The notes: generated from the sequence alone by a model not told the origin. A stretch of DNA of 64,000 nt from Aquamicrobium lusatiense (GCF_014201615.1 NZ_JACHEU010000005.1:127956-191955), one strand, 5' to 3'; positions 1-8,808 are shown, counted from the first letter of the stretch. Program-made: numbers and translations.

Positions 1-1
1 G

Positions 2-973
2 CTCATCACCTATGCCTCGCTCATCATCGGCGAACTCGTGCCGAAGCAGATCGCGCTTCGCGATCCCGAGCGCATCGCTTCGAAGGTCGCCGGGCCGATG
101 TCCGTTCTGGCGACGGTTTGTGCTCCTCTGGTATGGCTGCTGGACCTTTCAGGAAGGTCGGTGCTTTGGCTTCTCGGCCAGCGCGGCGAAAGCGAGGAAA
201 AGGTCACAGACGAAGAGATCAAGATGATCGTCGCCGAGGCGGAGCATCAGGGCACCATCGAATCCGACGAGCGGCGCATGATCGCCGGCGTGATGCGGTT
301 GGGTGACCGGGCGGTGCGCGCGGTCATGACCCCACGCACGGATGTCGACTGGCTTAACGTCCAGTCTGACGAGGCCACGATTCGCCGGGTGCTGATGGAA
401 AGCCCGCACTCGCGCCTGCCCGCCGCCGACGGCAATGTCGACAACATGATAGGCGTGGTGCAGACACGCGATATCCTCGCAACGCTGCTCGCCGGAAAAC
501 CGCTCGATACGCGCAAGCATGTGCAGCAGGCGCCAATCGTCCACGATCAGGCCGACGCGCTCGATGTGCTTGCAAAGCTCAAGGAAGCCGACATGCCGAT
601 GGCGCTCGTGCATGACGAATACGGCCACTTTGAAGGCGTGGTGACGCCAGCGGATATTCTGGAAGCAATCACCGGCGTCTTCCGCTCCGATCTGGATGAG
701 GACGATTCCGACGAAACCGCGTTCCAGCGTGAGGACGGCTCATGGCTGCTGGCCGGCTACATGCAGGCCGATGAAATGGCGGACATGATCGGTATCGATC
801 TGCCGGAAAATCGCGACTACGAAACCGTTGCCGGATATGTTCTGTCGCATATGCATCATTTGCCGGCCACGGGCGAAACGGTCGATGCACAGGGCTGGCG
901 TTTCGAGGTGGTCGATCTGGACGGCCGACGCATAGACAAGGTTCTGGCTACCAAACTGCCAGCTGCGAGCTGA
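2..973 (+). CDS. CNNM/CorC (hemolysin-family) membrane protein, 5' truncated
   Basis: The gene is cut by the left edge of the window; the reading frame is open from base 2 and ends at TGA 971-973. The first visible residues (LIIGELVPKQIAL) are the typical end of a CNNM transmembrane domain. A short hydrophobic stretch, a paired CBS domain region (containing VMTPRTDVDWL and GVVTPADILEAITGVF) and a C-terminal CorC_HlyC domain (roughly the last 80 residues, with GYVLSHMHHLPATGE) follow. This order is that of the TlyC/CorC/YtfL family of inner-membrane proteins linked to magnesium/cobalt homeostasis. The exact substrate cannot be read from sequence. A strong hairpin follows the stop. The missing part should be about 100 residues of membrane domain. 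Confidence 0.9.
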   Translation, partial: LITYASLIIGELVPKQIALRDPERIASKVAGPMSVLATVCAPLVWLLDLSGRSVLWLLGQRGESEEKVTDEEIKMIVAEAEHQGTIESDERRMIAGVMRLGDRAVRAVMTPRTDVDWLNVQSDEATIRRVLMESPHSRLPAADGNVDNMIGVVQTRDILATLLAGKPLDTRKHVQQAPIVHDQADALDVLAKLKEADMPMALVHDEYGHFEGVVTPADILEAITGVFRSDLDEDDSDETAFQREDGSWLLAGYMQADEMADMIGIDLPENRDYETVAGYVLSHMHHLPATGETVDAQGWRFEVVDLDGRRIDKVLATKLPAAS

Positions 974-981
974 AAACGAAG

Positions 982-1015
982 AAAAGGGCCCCGGAAACAA
1001 CCGAGGCCCTTTTTT
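982..1015. terminator. bidirectional intrinsic terminator
   Basis: Arms AAAAGGGCC (982-990) and GGCCCTTTT (1005-1013) flank a 14-base loop, followed by a T run on the plus strand and, read in reverse, an A/T-rich tail. It lies between convergent genes and can serve both. Confidence 0.8.
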
Positions 1016-1028
1016 CCTGCCGATGCCG

Positions 1029-1628
1029 TCAGGCTGCCTTGACCTGCGCTTCGGCCACGCGCGCGGCGCGCAACGCCCTGGCCCACCATACCATATCCTC
1101 CAGAAGCGCATCCGCACCTTCCTTCAGATGCGCCAGATCCGCAATGTCCTGTCCCTGCAGGATTGCGACGAAATCGTTGCGAAGGATATGAACCGCAGCG
1201 CGGACGGGAGCCATCTGCATCTCGACTGCGATCTGCCGCAGGTGCTCCACCGCCCTCGCCCCACCCACGCCGCCATAGCCGACGAAACCGGCAGGCTTGC
1301 GAAACACCTGCGCCCCGGCATAGTCGAAGGCGTTCTTGAGCACACCAGTCGGCGCATGGTTGTATTCGGCTGCCGTGAAAACATAGCCATCGAACTCTTC
1401 CAGCTTTTCCTGCCAGCGGCGGGCATGCTCGTCCTTCGAAGGCGCCCACAGCGGTGACGCATCCTCCGCGAACAATGCCATCGGATAATCCCTGAGGTCG
1501 ACGATTTCGGCTTCTGCATCGTCCCTCTGATTGATGAGATCGGCGATCCAGCGAGCAGGCTTTTCGGCAAAGCGCTTTTCCCGGATGGATCCGATGACGA
1601 CGGCGAGCCTGACTTTGGAAGACGGCAT
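1029..1628 (-). CDS. NAD(P)H-dependent FMN reductase family protein
   Basis: 199 residues, a flavodoxin-like NADPH-dependent FMN/quinone reductase. The N-terminus VRLAVVIGSIREKRF carries the phosphate-binding GSIRE loop, and AEYNHAPTGVLKNAFDY (about residues 85-100) is the second FMN-contact loop of the family. GGVGGARAVEHLR lies further on. These proteins transfer two electrons from NAD(P)H to flavins, quinones or azo compounds in the cytoplasm. An upstream in-frame start would add 14 residues, but ATG at 1628 has GGAGA seven bases before it and matches family N-termini. It is divergent from an HxlR-type regulator 84 bases away, the usual arrangement for a redox-stress reductase controlled by its neighbour. 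Substrate unknown. Confidence 0.88.
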   Translation of the reverse strand: MPSSKVRLAVVIGSIREKRFAEKPARWIADLINQRDDAEAEIVDLRDYPMALFAEDASPLWAPSKDEHARRWQEKLEEFDGYVFTAAEYNHAPTGVLKNAFDYAGAQVFRKPAGFVGYGGVGGARAVEHLRQIAVEMQMAPVRAAVHILRNDFVAILQGQDIADLAHLKEGADALLEDMVWWARALRAARVAEAQVKAA

Positions 1629-1712
1629 GCATATTCTCCATTGAGAGTGGTATAAAAAAGAAACCGACACTATTTATGTAACCTTGGAGCATCAGCGCAA
1701 GGAGGCACTTTT

Positions 1713-2081
1713 TTGAAACCAAGGCACGATCACCGCAGTGAGGATTGCCGCGCCATCAGCGCGCTCCTGCAACGTGTCGGCGACAAATGGACGGTGCTGG
1801 TCGTGACGACACTCGGCAAAGGACCGATGCGCTTCAGCGAGCTGAGGTATGCAATTGGCGGTATTTCGCAGAAGATGCTGACGACCACCCTGCGCAGCCT
1901 GGAACGCGACGGCTTCGCCACGCGCACCGTTTTTCCCACCATACCGCCGAGGGTGGATTATGAGCTGACGAATCTGGGCCGCGAGCTTCTGGTTCCTGTA
2001 ACCGCGCTCAGCGAATGGGCCCGCGCCAATACCGAGCGGATCAACAAGGCCCGGGCGCGTTTCGATGCAACCGTGAAATGA
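1713..2081 (+). CDS. HxlR-family winged-helix transcriptional regulator
   Basis: 122 residues with the HxlR core: RVGDKWTVLVVTTLGKGPMRFSEL (about residues 20-44), the recognition helix region ISQKMLTTTLRSLERDGF, and the beta-wing before YELTNLGREL. A cysteine at residue 12 sits where the redox-sensing cysteine lies in YodB/QorR-type members, so thiol-based sensing of quinones or aldehydes is a reasonable inference. The start is TTG at 1713, supported by GGAGG at 1701-1705 with seven-base spacing; no ATG fits. It is divergent from the FMN reductase gene and probably represses it. Confidence 0.9.
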   Translation: MKPRHDHRSEDCRAISALLQRVGDKWTVLVVTTLGKGPMRFSELRYAIGGISQKMLTTTLRSLERDGFATRTVFPTIPPRVDYELTNLGRELLVPVTALSEWARANTERINKARARFDATVK

Positions 2082-2095
2082 CAGGTGGAGGCGAG

Positions 2096-2488
2096 TTACT
2101 CGCCCGGAACACGGGTCGGCTTGCCTTCGTCATCCAGCGCCACCATGACGAAATCGGCATGCGTGACCATTTCCATGAGCTCGGACAGATAGCGCTGGGC
2201 CCAGGCCTCCACTTTCAACGTCATCGAACTGCGTCCAACGCGCTCTATGCGAGTATAGATGCACAGCGTATCGCCGATCTTGACCGGCTTTGCGAAGGAC
2301 ATTTCCTTCACCGCCGCCGTCACCACGCGGCCACGCGCGCGTTCGGCTGCTCTGATGCCGCAGGCAAGATCCATCTGTGCCATCACCCAGCCGCCGAAGA
2401 TATCGCCGGCCGCATTGGCATCGGCGGGCATGGCCAACGTGCGCAGCGTGAGCTCCCCCTGCGGCGCGCCGTTCACATATTGCACCAT
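2096..2488 (-). CDS. acyl-CoA thioesterase, hotdog fold (YciA-like)
   Basis: 130 residues. The stretch NAAGDIFGGWVMAQMD (about residues 25-40) is the hotdog-fold thioesterase motif of the YciA/acyl-CoA hydrolase group, in which the aspartate is catalytic; VKEMSFAKPVKIGD and YTRIERVGRSSM follow as in relatives. It should hydrolyse acyl-CoA thioesters in the cytoplasm, releasing CoA. The ATG at 2488 is preceded by GGAGG. It is convergent with the HxlR gene with only 14 bases between stops. Chain-length preference cannot be deduced. Confidence 0.88.
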   Translation of the reverse strand: MVQYVNGAPQGELTLRTLAMPADANAAGDIFGGWVMAQMDLACGIRAAERARGRVVTAAVKEMSFAKPVKIGDTLCIYTRIERVGRSSMTLKVEAWAQRYLSELMEMVTHADFVMVALDDEGKPTRVPGE

Positions 2489-2727
2489 GCCTGACCTCCG
2501 GATTTTTTTGCTTTCATGGCGTAGCCATCCAATGAAGACACGTCAACAGCCCGAAGAAAACCCTGCGCAAAATCAAGTGATTGCCGTATTTTCCGGAATC
2601 GATTTGCCAGAAAAACGTGTCGATGCCTCAGCCTGTGTATCACAAGCTCTTCACCCGCCATCACCAGACTACGGCCGTGATGGCAGCAATTCCTTTCCAC
2701 ATTCAACACGCTCATCAGGCAGGTAAT

Positions 2728-2756
2728 GAAAAAGCCGGCCCCTGCGGGGACCGGCT
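2728..2756 (-). terminator. intrinsic terminator of the DUF1344 gene
   Basis: On the minus strand the arms AGCCGG/CCGGCT and CCCC/GGGG (2733-2756) form a GC-rich stem with a three-base loop, followed directly by TTTTT (2728-2732). It lies 26 bases after the stop at 2782. Confidence 0.85.
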
Positions 2757-2781
2757 GAAACTCGTTGTCTGAACTGGTTTC

Positions 2782-3024
2782 TTACGCAGCAGATTCGATC
2801 GACGTCACCAACCCTGTCGTATCGTCTACGGTCACCACGACATTGGCGCCCACCGACAACTGGTCGACCGCGGCTTCCGGTGGCAACTGATAGATCTTGC
2901 CGTCATCGAGCGTGATCGATTTGGTTTCGGGATCGACCGCCTGGATCGTGCCCTGCACGGTTGCCGCATATGCGGTGCTGAGAAGTGCGAGAAGGGCAGC
3001 GGCGGTTGCGAGTGTCTTTTTCAT
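2782..3024 (-). CDS. DUF1344 small secreted protein
   Basis: 80 residues. An N-terminal signal peptide (MKKTLATAAALLALLSTAYA, cleavage after AYA) precedes a small all-beta domain with the repeated pattern VQGTIQAVDPETKSITLDDG and VVVTVDDTTGLVTSI. This is the DUF1344 family found in Hyphomicrobiales; the product should be periplasmic and its role is unknown. ATG 3024 has GGAG upstream; longer in-frame starts are not supported. A second member of the family lies at 42870-43127. Confidence 0.85.
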   Translation of the reverse strand: MKKTLATAAALLALLSTAYAATVQGTIQAVDPETKSITLDDGKIYQLPPEAAVDQLSVGANVVVTVDDTTGLVTSIESAA

Positions 3025-3412
3025 GTCGGATACTCCGTTTTTGGCGGTTTTCCTCAGGCAACCCGGCGTGCGAACTGCCCTGCGACACCCGGAAGCTATG
3101 TGACCCGATCCCGATTTCAAATCACGAAAGATAACTTTTCCAAACATTATCAGCGGCTTATTTCTGACACATTGGCGCCTTTGCCGGGCATTCAGCGTCT
3201 CGCCTATCGTCCCTGTATTACAGGTCTTTGCCTTCAAAAGGAATCGGTTGCACCCCACCGGACACAAAGCATGACAGCCACACCGATGCCCGATTGCAGA
3301 GCCCGGGCCGATCACGGCGCGCCGGCGAAAAAATGCCTGCGAACACATTTTGTTTCATTGGTCCAGCCTCTGAGCCAGCTTTCCAGCGAGAAGCAAATCT
3401 GCCATATCGACA
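3025..3412. other. 388-base intergenic region, no gene seen
   Basis: Between the start of the DUF1344 gene (minus) and the SemiSWEET gene (plus). It is relatively AT-rich near 3110-3170 and must contain both divergent promoters. No convincing RNA gene, coding frame or repeat was recognised. Confidence 0.4.
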
Positions 3413-3694
3413 GTGGCGCTTATCGGAGCCTCCACCTTGTTTTACTGGATCGAAGCCATAGGCGCGTGTGCCGCGCTCATCACGACGCTCGGCTGGGTTC
3501 CGCAGGTCGTCAAGCTTGCGCGCGAGCGCAAGGCTGACGATATTTCGCTGGCAGCCACGAGCGCCATAGCCGCAGGTGTCGCCCTTTGGGCCGTCTACGG
3601 CGTGCTCATCGGCTCCTGGCCGGTTATTGTCGCCAACATACTCACGCTTCTTTTCGTGGGCGCCATCGTGCTCATGAAATTGCGCTTTGGTTGA
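3413..3694 (+). CDS. SemiSWEET / PQ-loop sugar transporter-like protein
   Basis: 93 residues with three hydrophobic helices: about residues 10-28, 47-64 and 69-87. The first helix ends in WVPQVVKLARERKADDISL, a PQ-loop motif typical of SemiSWEET half-transporters, which dimerise to pass sugars through the inner membrane. The family is usually 85-100 residues, so the length fits. The start is uncertain: GTG at 3413 has a weak upstream site, whereas TTG at 3437 has GGAG eight bases before it and would remove eight residues. The substrate is unknown. Confidence 0.85.
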   Translation: MALIGASTLFYWIEAIGACAALITTLGWVPQVVKLARERKADDISLAATSAIAAGVALWAVYGVLIGSWPVIVANILTLLFVGAIVLMKLRFG

Positions 3695-3697
3695 AGC

Positions 3698-3721
3698 CTG
3701 CTGACAACCTGCTGTCAGCAG
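3698..3721. repeat. 9-bp perfect inverted repeat after the SemiSWEET gene
   Basis: CTGCTGACA (3698-3706) and TGTCAGCAG (3713-3721) with a six-base loop. There is no T run, so it may be a weak terminator or an operator upstream of uvrB. Confidence 0.5.
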
Positions 3722-3803
3722 AGCATCCGGGCAGCAGGCCCGGCCGCAGGCTTGTGTTCCGCTGCCCCTTTCCATTTGCGGCGAGTCCACCCATATTCGG
3801 CCT

Positions 3804-6776
3804 ATGTCCAAATCCTCCCCGAAACCGGCGCAGCCCCAGCGGCGCAGTCCTCTTACCGACTTTCATGACGCCAGCGAACCGCTGCGCGACGGCGGTTTTG
3901 CCGAAGCACCGCAGAGCGAATTTTCGGGAGCGCCTCTGTCTGGTTCAATAGCGGATTGGGCGGAGCAGATTTCGCAGGAAGCCGAACAGCAGCGACTATC
4001 TGCAACTCAAGGCAAGGGTACCGATAAAGCCTCTGGCAAAACAGCGAAGAAAGTCGCGCCGCGCTCCGCCTCGCCCACGCGCACGGCGCGTGGCACCTCG
4101 ATGGGTGGAGCAGCTTCCGCCAAGGACCGCGCTGCAGCAGGTCTGAACCCGGTGGCTGGCCTCGACATCTCGCTTGAAGATGCCGCTTCCCTGCCCAAGT
4201 CCGCGGTTACCGCAACGGTACAGGCTTTGTCCGACCTGATCGAAAGCGGCAATCCGCTGCACAAGAACGGCAAGATCTGGACCCCGCACCGCCCTGCCCG
4301 GCCGGAAAAATCTGAAGGCGGCATTCCGATAAGCATGGAATCCGACTTCCAGCCCGCCGGCGACCAGCCGACAGCTATCAGGGATCTGGTCGAGGGCATT
4401 TCCAACGACGACCGCACGCAGGTCCTGCTTGGCGTGACCGGTTCCGGCAAGACCTTCACCATGGCGAAGGTGATCGAGGAGACGCAGCGCCCTGCCCTGA
4501 TCCTGGCGCCCAACAAGACCCTAGCCGCACAGCTCTATGCGGAGTTCAGGAAATTCTTCCCGAACAATGCGGTGGAGTATTTCGTCTCTTACTACGACTA
4601 CTACCAACCCGAGGCCTACGTGCCTCGCACGGACACCTATATCGAGAAGGAATCCTCCATCAACGAGCAGATCGACCGCATGCGCCACTCGGCCACGCGG
4701 TCGCTGCTGGAGCGCGACGACGTCATCATCGTCGCTTCGGTTTCGTGCATCTATGGTATCGGCTCGGTCGAAACCTATACCGCCATGACCTTCCAGATGC
4801 AGGTTGGCGACCGGCTCGACCAGCGCCAGTTGCTGGCTGACCTTGTTGCCCAGCAATACAAACGGCAGGACGCGAATTTCGTGCGCGGTTCCTTCCGGGT
4901 GCGCGGCGACACAATCGAGATTTTCCCGGCTCACCTTGAGGACCGTGCCTGGCGCGTCTCTCTGTTCGGAGACGAGATCGACGCGATCACCGAGTTCGAT
5001 CCGCTCACCGGCAACAAGACCGGCGATCTCAAGAGCGTGAAAATCTACGCGAATTCGCACTATGTCACGCCGCGCCCGACCTTGAATCAGGCTATCAAGT
5101 CCATCAAGGAAGAATTGCAGCAGCGCCTGCAAGAGCTTGAAAAGGCTGGTCGCCTGCTGGAAGCGCAAAGGCTGGAGCAGCGCACGCGCTTCGACCTCGA
5201 AATGCTGGAAGCCACGGGCTCATGCGCCGGCATCGAGAACTATTCGCGCTATCTTACCGGCCGTGCGCCGGGCGACCCGCCGCCGACCCTGTTCGAATAT
5301 GTGCCGGACAATGCGCTGGTCTTCATCGACGAGAGCCATGTCACCATCCCCCAGATCGGCGGCATGTACCGCGGCGACTTCCGCCGCAAGGCAACACTGG
5401 CGGAGTATGGCTTCCGTTTGCCGTCCTGCATGGACAACCGGCCCCTGCGCTTCGAGGAGTGGGATGCCATGCGCCCGCTCAGCGTGGCGGTGTCGGCAAC
5501 GCCGGGCGGTTGGGAAATGGAGCAGGCCGGCGGTGTGTTCGCCGAGCAGGTCATTCGCCCCACCGGGCTGATCGACCCGCCCGTCGAGGTTCGTCCGGCG
5601 AAATCGCAGGTCGACGACGTTCTCGGAGAAATCCGCGAGACGACGAAAAAAGGCTATCGCACGCTGGTGACGGTGCTGACCAAGCGCATGGCCGAGGACC
5701 TCACGGAATATCTGCATGAGCAGGGCATTCGCGTGCGTTACATGCATTCCGACATCGATACTCTCGAGCGCATCGAGATCCTGCGCGACCTGCGCCTCGG
5801 AGCCTTTGACGTTCTGGTCGGCATCAACCTCCTGCGCGAGGGGCTCGACATTCCCGAATGCGGTTTCGTGGCCATCCTCGATGCGGACAAGGAAGGTTTC
5901 CTGCGTTCTGAAACCTCATTGATCCAGACCATCGGCCGCGCTGCGCGCAATGTCGACGGCAAGGTCATTCTCTACGCCGACCAGATCACCGGCTCGATGG
6001 AGCGCGCCATGGCGGAAACCAACCGCCGCCGCGAGAAGCAGCTCGAGTACAACAAGGCAAACGGCATCACCCCGGAATCGGTCAAGTCGCGCATCGCGGA
6101 CATTCTTGAATCGGTCTACGAGAAGGATCATGTCCGCGCCGACATCTCTCAGTTCACAGACGATGCCGGCCAGATGATGGGCAACAATCTCAAGGCGCAT
6201 CTGGAGCATCTGCAGAAGAAAATGCGGGATGCCGCTGCCGACCTCAATTTCGAGGAAGCAGCCCGTCTTCGCGACGAGGTCAAGCGGCTCACCGAACTGG
6301 AGCTTCAGATTTCCGACGACCCGCTGGCGAAATACGCCGAATCCGAGAGCCCGGTGTCGGGGCGGGAAAAAGGCAAGCATAACAAAGGGCGCGCACGGCA
6401 TAAGGCCGTGGAAGATGGACCTGAAAACACGTCCCTGTTCTCCAAGCCCTCGCTGGACGATATGGGGCCTGGAACCGACATGCCGACCCCGGCAGGAGCA
6501 GTTTCACGGTCTCTGTTCAAGAAACAGTCGGCGCAGGAAGCTCATGGTTCCGATTTCGGCCTCCCGGATGGTGACAAGTCCCTGTTCCGAAAGAACACGC
6601 TCGACGAAATGACCGTAGGGCGCACCGAAAAGCCCGTTGACGGCAGAAAACCGGCAAAGCCGGATGATGTGAAACCCGTCAGGCGGGAGCGTATCGGCAT
6701 CGGCTCATACGAGGACGCGGCCGATATCGCGAAAAGCCGGCGTCGTCCTTCCAAGACCGGGAAGCCGGGGAAATAA
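3804..6776 (+). CDS. uvrB: excinuclease ABC subunit B (UvrB) with long terminal extensions
   Basis: 990 residues against about 670 in most bacteria. UvrB loads onto damaged DNA with UvrA and then recruits UvrC for nucleotide excision repair. The conserved body begins near residue 180 ([13 protein letters not shown]). The Walker A motif GVTGSGKT is at about 210-217, the beta-hairpin contains [12 protein letters not shown], and [11 protein letters not shown] is at about 507-517. Helicase motifs V/VI include [20 protein letters not shown] and QTIGRAARN. The UVR motif that contacts UvrC lies near 795-830 ([16 protein letters not shown]). About 175 N-terminal and 160 C-terminal residues are low-complexity, rich in charged residues, Ser and Pro. 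Similar extensions are known in rhizobial UvrB. No alphaproteobacterial SOS box (GTTC-N7-GTTC) was found in the 109 bases upstream. A hairpin follows the stop. Confidence 0.97.
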   Translation: MSKSSPKPAQPQRRSPLTDFHDASEPLRDGGFAEAPQSEFSGAPLSGSIADWAEQISQEAEQQRLSATQGKGTDKASGKTAKKVAPRSASPTRTARGTSMGGAASAKDRAAAGLNPVAGLDISLEDAASLPKSAVTATVQALSDLIESGNPLHKNGKIWTPHRPARPEKSEGGIPISMESDFQPAGDQPTAIRDLVEGISNDDRTQVLLGVTGSGKTFTMAKVIEETQRPALILAPNKTLAAQLYAEFRKFFPNNAVEYFVSYYDYYQPEAYVPRTDTYIEKESSINEQIDRMRHSATRSLLERDDVIIVASVSCIYGIGSVETYTAMTFQMQVGDRLDQRQLLADLVAQQYKRQDANFVRGSFRVRGDTIEIFPAHLEDRAWRVSLFGDEIDAITEFDPLTGNKTGDLKSVKIYANSHYVTPRPTLNQAIKSIKEELQQRLQELEKAGRLLEAQRLEQRTRFDLEMLEATGSCAGIENYSRYLTGRAPGDPPPTLFEYVPDNALVFIDESHVTIPQIGGMYRGDFRRKATLAEYGFRLPSCMDNRPLRFEEWDAMRPLSVAVSATPGGWEMEQAGGVFAEQVIRPTGLIDPPVEVRPAKSQVDDVLGEIRETTKKGYRTLVTVLTKRMAEDLTEYLHEQGIRVRYMHSDIDTLERIEILRDLRLGAFDVLVGINLLREGLDIPECGFVAILDADKEGFLRSETSLIQTIGRAARNVDGKVILYADQITGSMERAMAETNRRREKQLEYNKANGITPESVKSRIADILESVYEKDHVRADISQFTDDAGQMMGNNLKAHLEHLQKKMRDAAADLNFEEAARLRDEVKRLTELELQISDDPLAKYAESESPVSGREKGKHNKGRARHKAVEDGPENTSLFSKPSLDDMGPGTDMPTPAGAVSRSLFKKQSAQEAHGSDFGLPDGDKSLFRKNTLDEMTVGRTEKPVDGRKPAKPDDVKPVRRERIGIGSYEDAADIAKSRRRPSKTGKPGK

Positions 6777-6782
6777 CCTCGC

Positions 6783-6804
6783 GGTGGCGGATACCTCCGC
6801 CACC
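6783..6804 (+). terminator. hairpin after uvrB
   Basis: GGTGGCGGA (6783-6791) and TCCGCCACC (6796-6804) form a perfect 9-bp stem with a TACC loop, seven bases after the uvrB stop. It lacks a following T run, so termination strength is uncertain. Confidence 0.5.
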
Positions 6805-6865
6805 CGTAGCTCGTCGTCGTCATACGTCCTGTGGGGGCTCGCAATGTCAAACCCGGGAGAAGCAC

Positions 6866-7300
6866 ATGAACGATGCAGACGCGAAAACCCAGACCCCGCC
6901 CATGCCGAAGGCGCTCGGCGGCCTCACCCCTTACCTCCAGGTGGACGGTGCACTGAAGGCGGCTGAATTCTACCGGAGAGCCTTTGGCGCAGAGCAGGTG
7001 TATGCCGTGCCACCCGACGAGCATGGCCGGACCATGCACGTTCATCTCTACGTCAACGGCTCCAGCCTGATGCTGTGTGACGCCTATCCGGAACACGGGC
7101 ATCCGCATCAGCCGGTTCAGGGCTGCACGATGCAACTTCATCTGACGGCAGAAAACATCGACTCGTGGTGGAAGCGCGCTGTCGACACCGGCTGCGAAGT
7201 TGTGATGCCGCTTGACGTGATGTTCTGGGGTGATCGCTGGGGCAGCCTTCGCGACCCATTCGGGGTCGCCTGGGCAATGAATGCGCCGGTCAGCTCGTAA
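6866..7300 (+). CDS. VOC family protein (PhnB/glyoxalase-like)
   Basis: 144 residues. LTPYLQVDGALKAAEFYRRAFG is the first beta-alpha-beta module of the vicinal oxygen chelate fold, and VMFWGDRWGSLRDPFGVAW is the closing motif seen in PhnB-like proteins. The PhnB-like subgroup often lacks a full set of metal ligands and its substrate is generally unknown. ATG 6866 follows GGAG; a shorter start is possible at the internal methionine at residue 13. It is 27 bases upstream of the DUF1428 gene and probably co-transcribed, a pairing seen in other genomes where both are small cytoplasmic proteins of unclear role. Confidence 0.85.
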   Translation: MNDADAKTQTPPMPKALGGLTPYLQVDGALKAAEFYRRAFGAEQVYAVPPDEHGRTMHVHLYVNGSSLMLCDAYPEHGHPHQPVQGCTMQLHLTAENIDSWWKRAVDTGCEVVMPLDVMFWGDRWGSLRDPFGVAWAMNAPVSS

Positions 7301-7327
7301 ACAGACCAAAGCTGAAGGAGGAGAGTA

Positions 7328-7699
7328 ATGTCATATGTTGATGGTTTCCTGCTCGCAGTGCCAAAGGCCCAGCTTGAGGAATACAAGGCAATGGCTCGCA
7401 AGGCCTGCGACGTATGGATGGAGCATGGTGCCCTTGCCTATGCGGAATGCACTGGCGAGGACGTACCTTATGGCGAACTTACATCGTTCCCGCGCGCCGT
7501 TCAGGCCAAAGAAGACGAGATCGTGATCTTTTCGTGGATCGTATACAAATCACGCAAGGATCGGGATGAAATCCTTGAAAAGGTGATGGCCGATCCACGC
7601 CTGAAAGGCGATATGGAAAATATGCCCTTCGATGGAAAGCGCATGATCTTCGGTGGCTTCGATTGCTTCCTGAATGCCCAGAAGGGTCAGGCACTCTAG
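7328..7699 (+). CDS. DUF1428 family protein
   Basis: 123 residues, starting MSYVDGFLLAVPKAQLEEY and containing FSWIVYKSRKDRDEILEKV and MPFDGKRMIFGGF, the conserved blocks of DUF1428 (YbaA-like), a dimeric alpha/beta-barrel fold of unknown function. The start has an excellent site, GGAGGAG at 7317-7323. It follows the VOC protein gene and is followed by a strong bidirectional terminator. Confidence 0.9.
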   Translation: MSYVDGFLLAVPKAQLEEYKAMARKACDVWMEHGALAYAECTGEDVPYGELTSFPRAVQAKEDEIVIFSWIVYKSRKDRDEILEKVMADPRLKGDMENMPFDGKRMIFGGFDCFLNAQKGQAL

Positions 7700-7700
7700 A

Positions 7701-7735
7701 AAAAAGGGGCGGACCTTTTTGACCCGCCCCTTTCA
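7701..7735. terminator. bidirectional intrinsic terminator
   Basis: AAAGGGGCGG (7703-7712) and CCGCCCCTTT (7724-7733) form a 10-bp stem. Read on the minus strand it is followed by a run of seven T; on the plus strand only by TTT. It separates the convergent DUF1428 and Kazal genes. Confidence 0.85.
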
Positions 7736-7747
7736 AATCGTAAAAGT

Positions 7748-8209
7748 TCAGCGGCAGCTGCCGTTGCCGACGATCCGCCAATCTGCTGCCCTTGCTTCGC
7801 AGGCATTCGGGAAGGTGCGCAGCTGTCCGCGGCTGGATGCACACACGGGAGCGTATTCACGTGTGCAGGCTCCTTGCGGGCGGCCGGGCCGTTCTGGCCG
7901 CGTCCCGGGCCGATCGGAACCGGGGCGACCATCCCAGCCGGGCCTGTTTCCACCGGACCTGCATGCGCCCTCATGGCTGATCCTGTATCCGTTGGCTCTT
8001 GCCTGGCAGCTGTTGCCGAAGGTCCGGCTTTCCGAGCCACGCACGCCGCAAACCGGTGCGTATTCCATGGTACAGGCCTGTGCCGGCGGGCGCGGGCGTG
8101 GTGGCGGAGGCCTGTAGCCGGGCCCATCATCGACAGCCACGCAAGCCGCCAGCATGCCGGACGCCAGCAACACTGCAGCTCCCGACAGAAAAACACTTCT
8201 GAATCTCAT
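7748..8209 (-). CDS. lipoprotein with two Kazal-type protease-inhibitor-like domains
   Basis: 153 residues. The signal sequence ends in a lipobox (SGMLAAC), so the mature protein should be a lipid-anchored envelope protein beginning at that cysteine. Two cysteine-rich repeats follow a Pro/Arg linker: the first near residues 46-84 (CTMEYAPVCG...GACR), the second near 114-152 (CTREYAPVCA...GSCR). The spacing and the YAPVC motif match Kazal serine-protease-inhibitor domains, better known from animals but present in some proteobacteria. A Gly/Pro/Arg-rich linker of about 30 residues separates them. The start is ATG 8209 with GGAGAGGG upstream; a TTG one codon earlier is also possible. Inhibitory activity is unproven; residues at the reactive loop differ between the two repeats. 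Confidence 0.82.
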   Translation of the reverse strand: MRFRSVFLSGAAVLLASGMLAACVAVDDGPGYRPPPPRPRPPAQACTMEYAPVCGVRGSESRTFGNSCQARANGYRISHEGACRSGGNRPGWDGRPGSDRPGTRPERPGRPQGACTREYAPVCASSRGQLRTFPNACEARAADWRIVGNGSCR

Positions 8210-8568
8210 CAATTCCCTCTCCTGTGTGCTAGTGGCAGCGCCAACAACGCGCTACAAGGCTTACAGTTCCGGATGCCGCCCGCAAGCCGTTGAGTTCCAT
8301 TGGCCTAAGAGTGCCCTGCCCTGGCTTTGAAAAGGCGCGGTCTTGCCACAGTCACAAATCCGTGCGATAAGTTCAATGTTCGGGTATTTGCATCCCGGAG
8401 AATGGAACGTTTTGGACGACTCTTTTCCCGATATCGTGAATCTCTGACAACCCCGTTCTGGCGGGGGGTTACCCGTGCGCGAATGCATGACCGCCGAGCA
8501 ACCACCGGACCTCTGACTGCCCTGGCAAACGAGGTTCTGAATGACGATAGGGCGAAGGAGTTCTCCCA
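8210..8568. other. 359-base intergenic region upstream of the first csp gene
   Basis: Divergent spacer between the Kazal lipoprotein and csp genes. Its right half is probably the long 5' leader of the cold-shock gene, as usual for csp mRNAs. It contains the CGGGTATTT element described separately. No other gene is seen. Confidence 0.45.
8380..8397 (+). promoter_or_regulatory. CGGGTATTT...TCCCG leader element, csp copy 1
   Basis: A TCGGGTATTT core followed by GCATCCCG, making a small CGGG/CCCG inverted repeat. A matching element lies upstream of the second csp gene at 8926-8945. The shared sequence suggests a transcript-leader or promoter signal; its role is inferred. Confidence 0.35.
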
Positions 8569-8781
8569 ATGTCCCAGACCGGAACTGTAAAATTCTTCAA
8601 CAGCACCAAAGGCTTCGGCTTCATCACGCCTGATGGCGGCGCCAAGGACGTTTTTGTCCATATTTCTGCGATCGAGGCCTCCGGCTTGCGTACTCTGGTT
8701 GATGGCCAGAAGGTTACTTTCGATGTTGAGCCTGACCGCATGGGCAAAGGCCCCAAGGCTGTCAATCTTCGCGCTGCGTGA
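8569..8781 (+). CDS. cold-shock domain protein (CspA family), copy 1
   Basis: 70 residues, a single cold-shock domain. RNP1 is KGFGFITP (about residues 15-22) and RNP2 is DVFVHIS (about 28-34). It binds single-stranded RNA/DNA in the cytoplasm and acts as an RNA chaperone. ATG 8569 follows AAGGAG. The second copy at 8981 is about 75% identical, so the two are tandem paralogues, each with its own leader and the first with its own terminator. Confidence 0.95.
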   Translation: MSQTGTVKFFNSTKGFGFITPDGGAKDVFVHISAIEASGLRTLVDGQKVTFDVEPDRMGKGPKAVNLRAA

Positions 8782-8808
8782 TTCCGGCTGCAAATGCAGT
8801 TAAGACAG

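Noticed and set aside
3695..3803. SOS (LexA) box before uvrB
   Set aside because: I looked for GTTC-N7-GTTC and its complement; only a single GTTC half-site is present.
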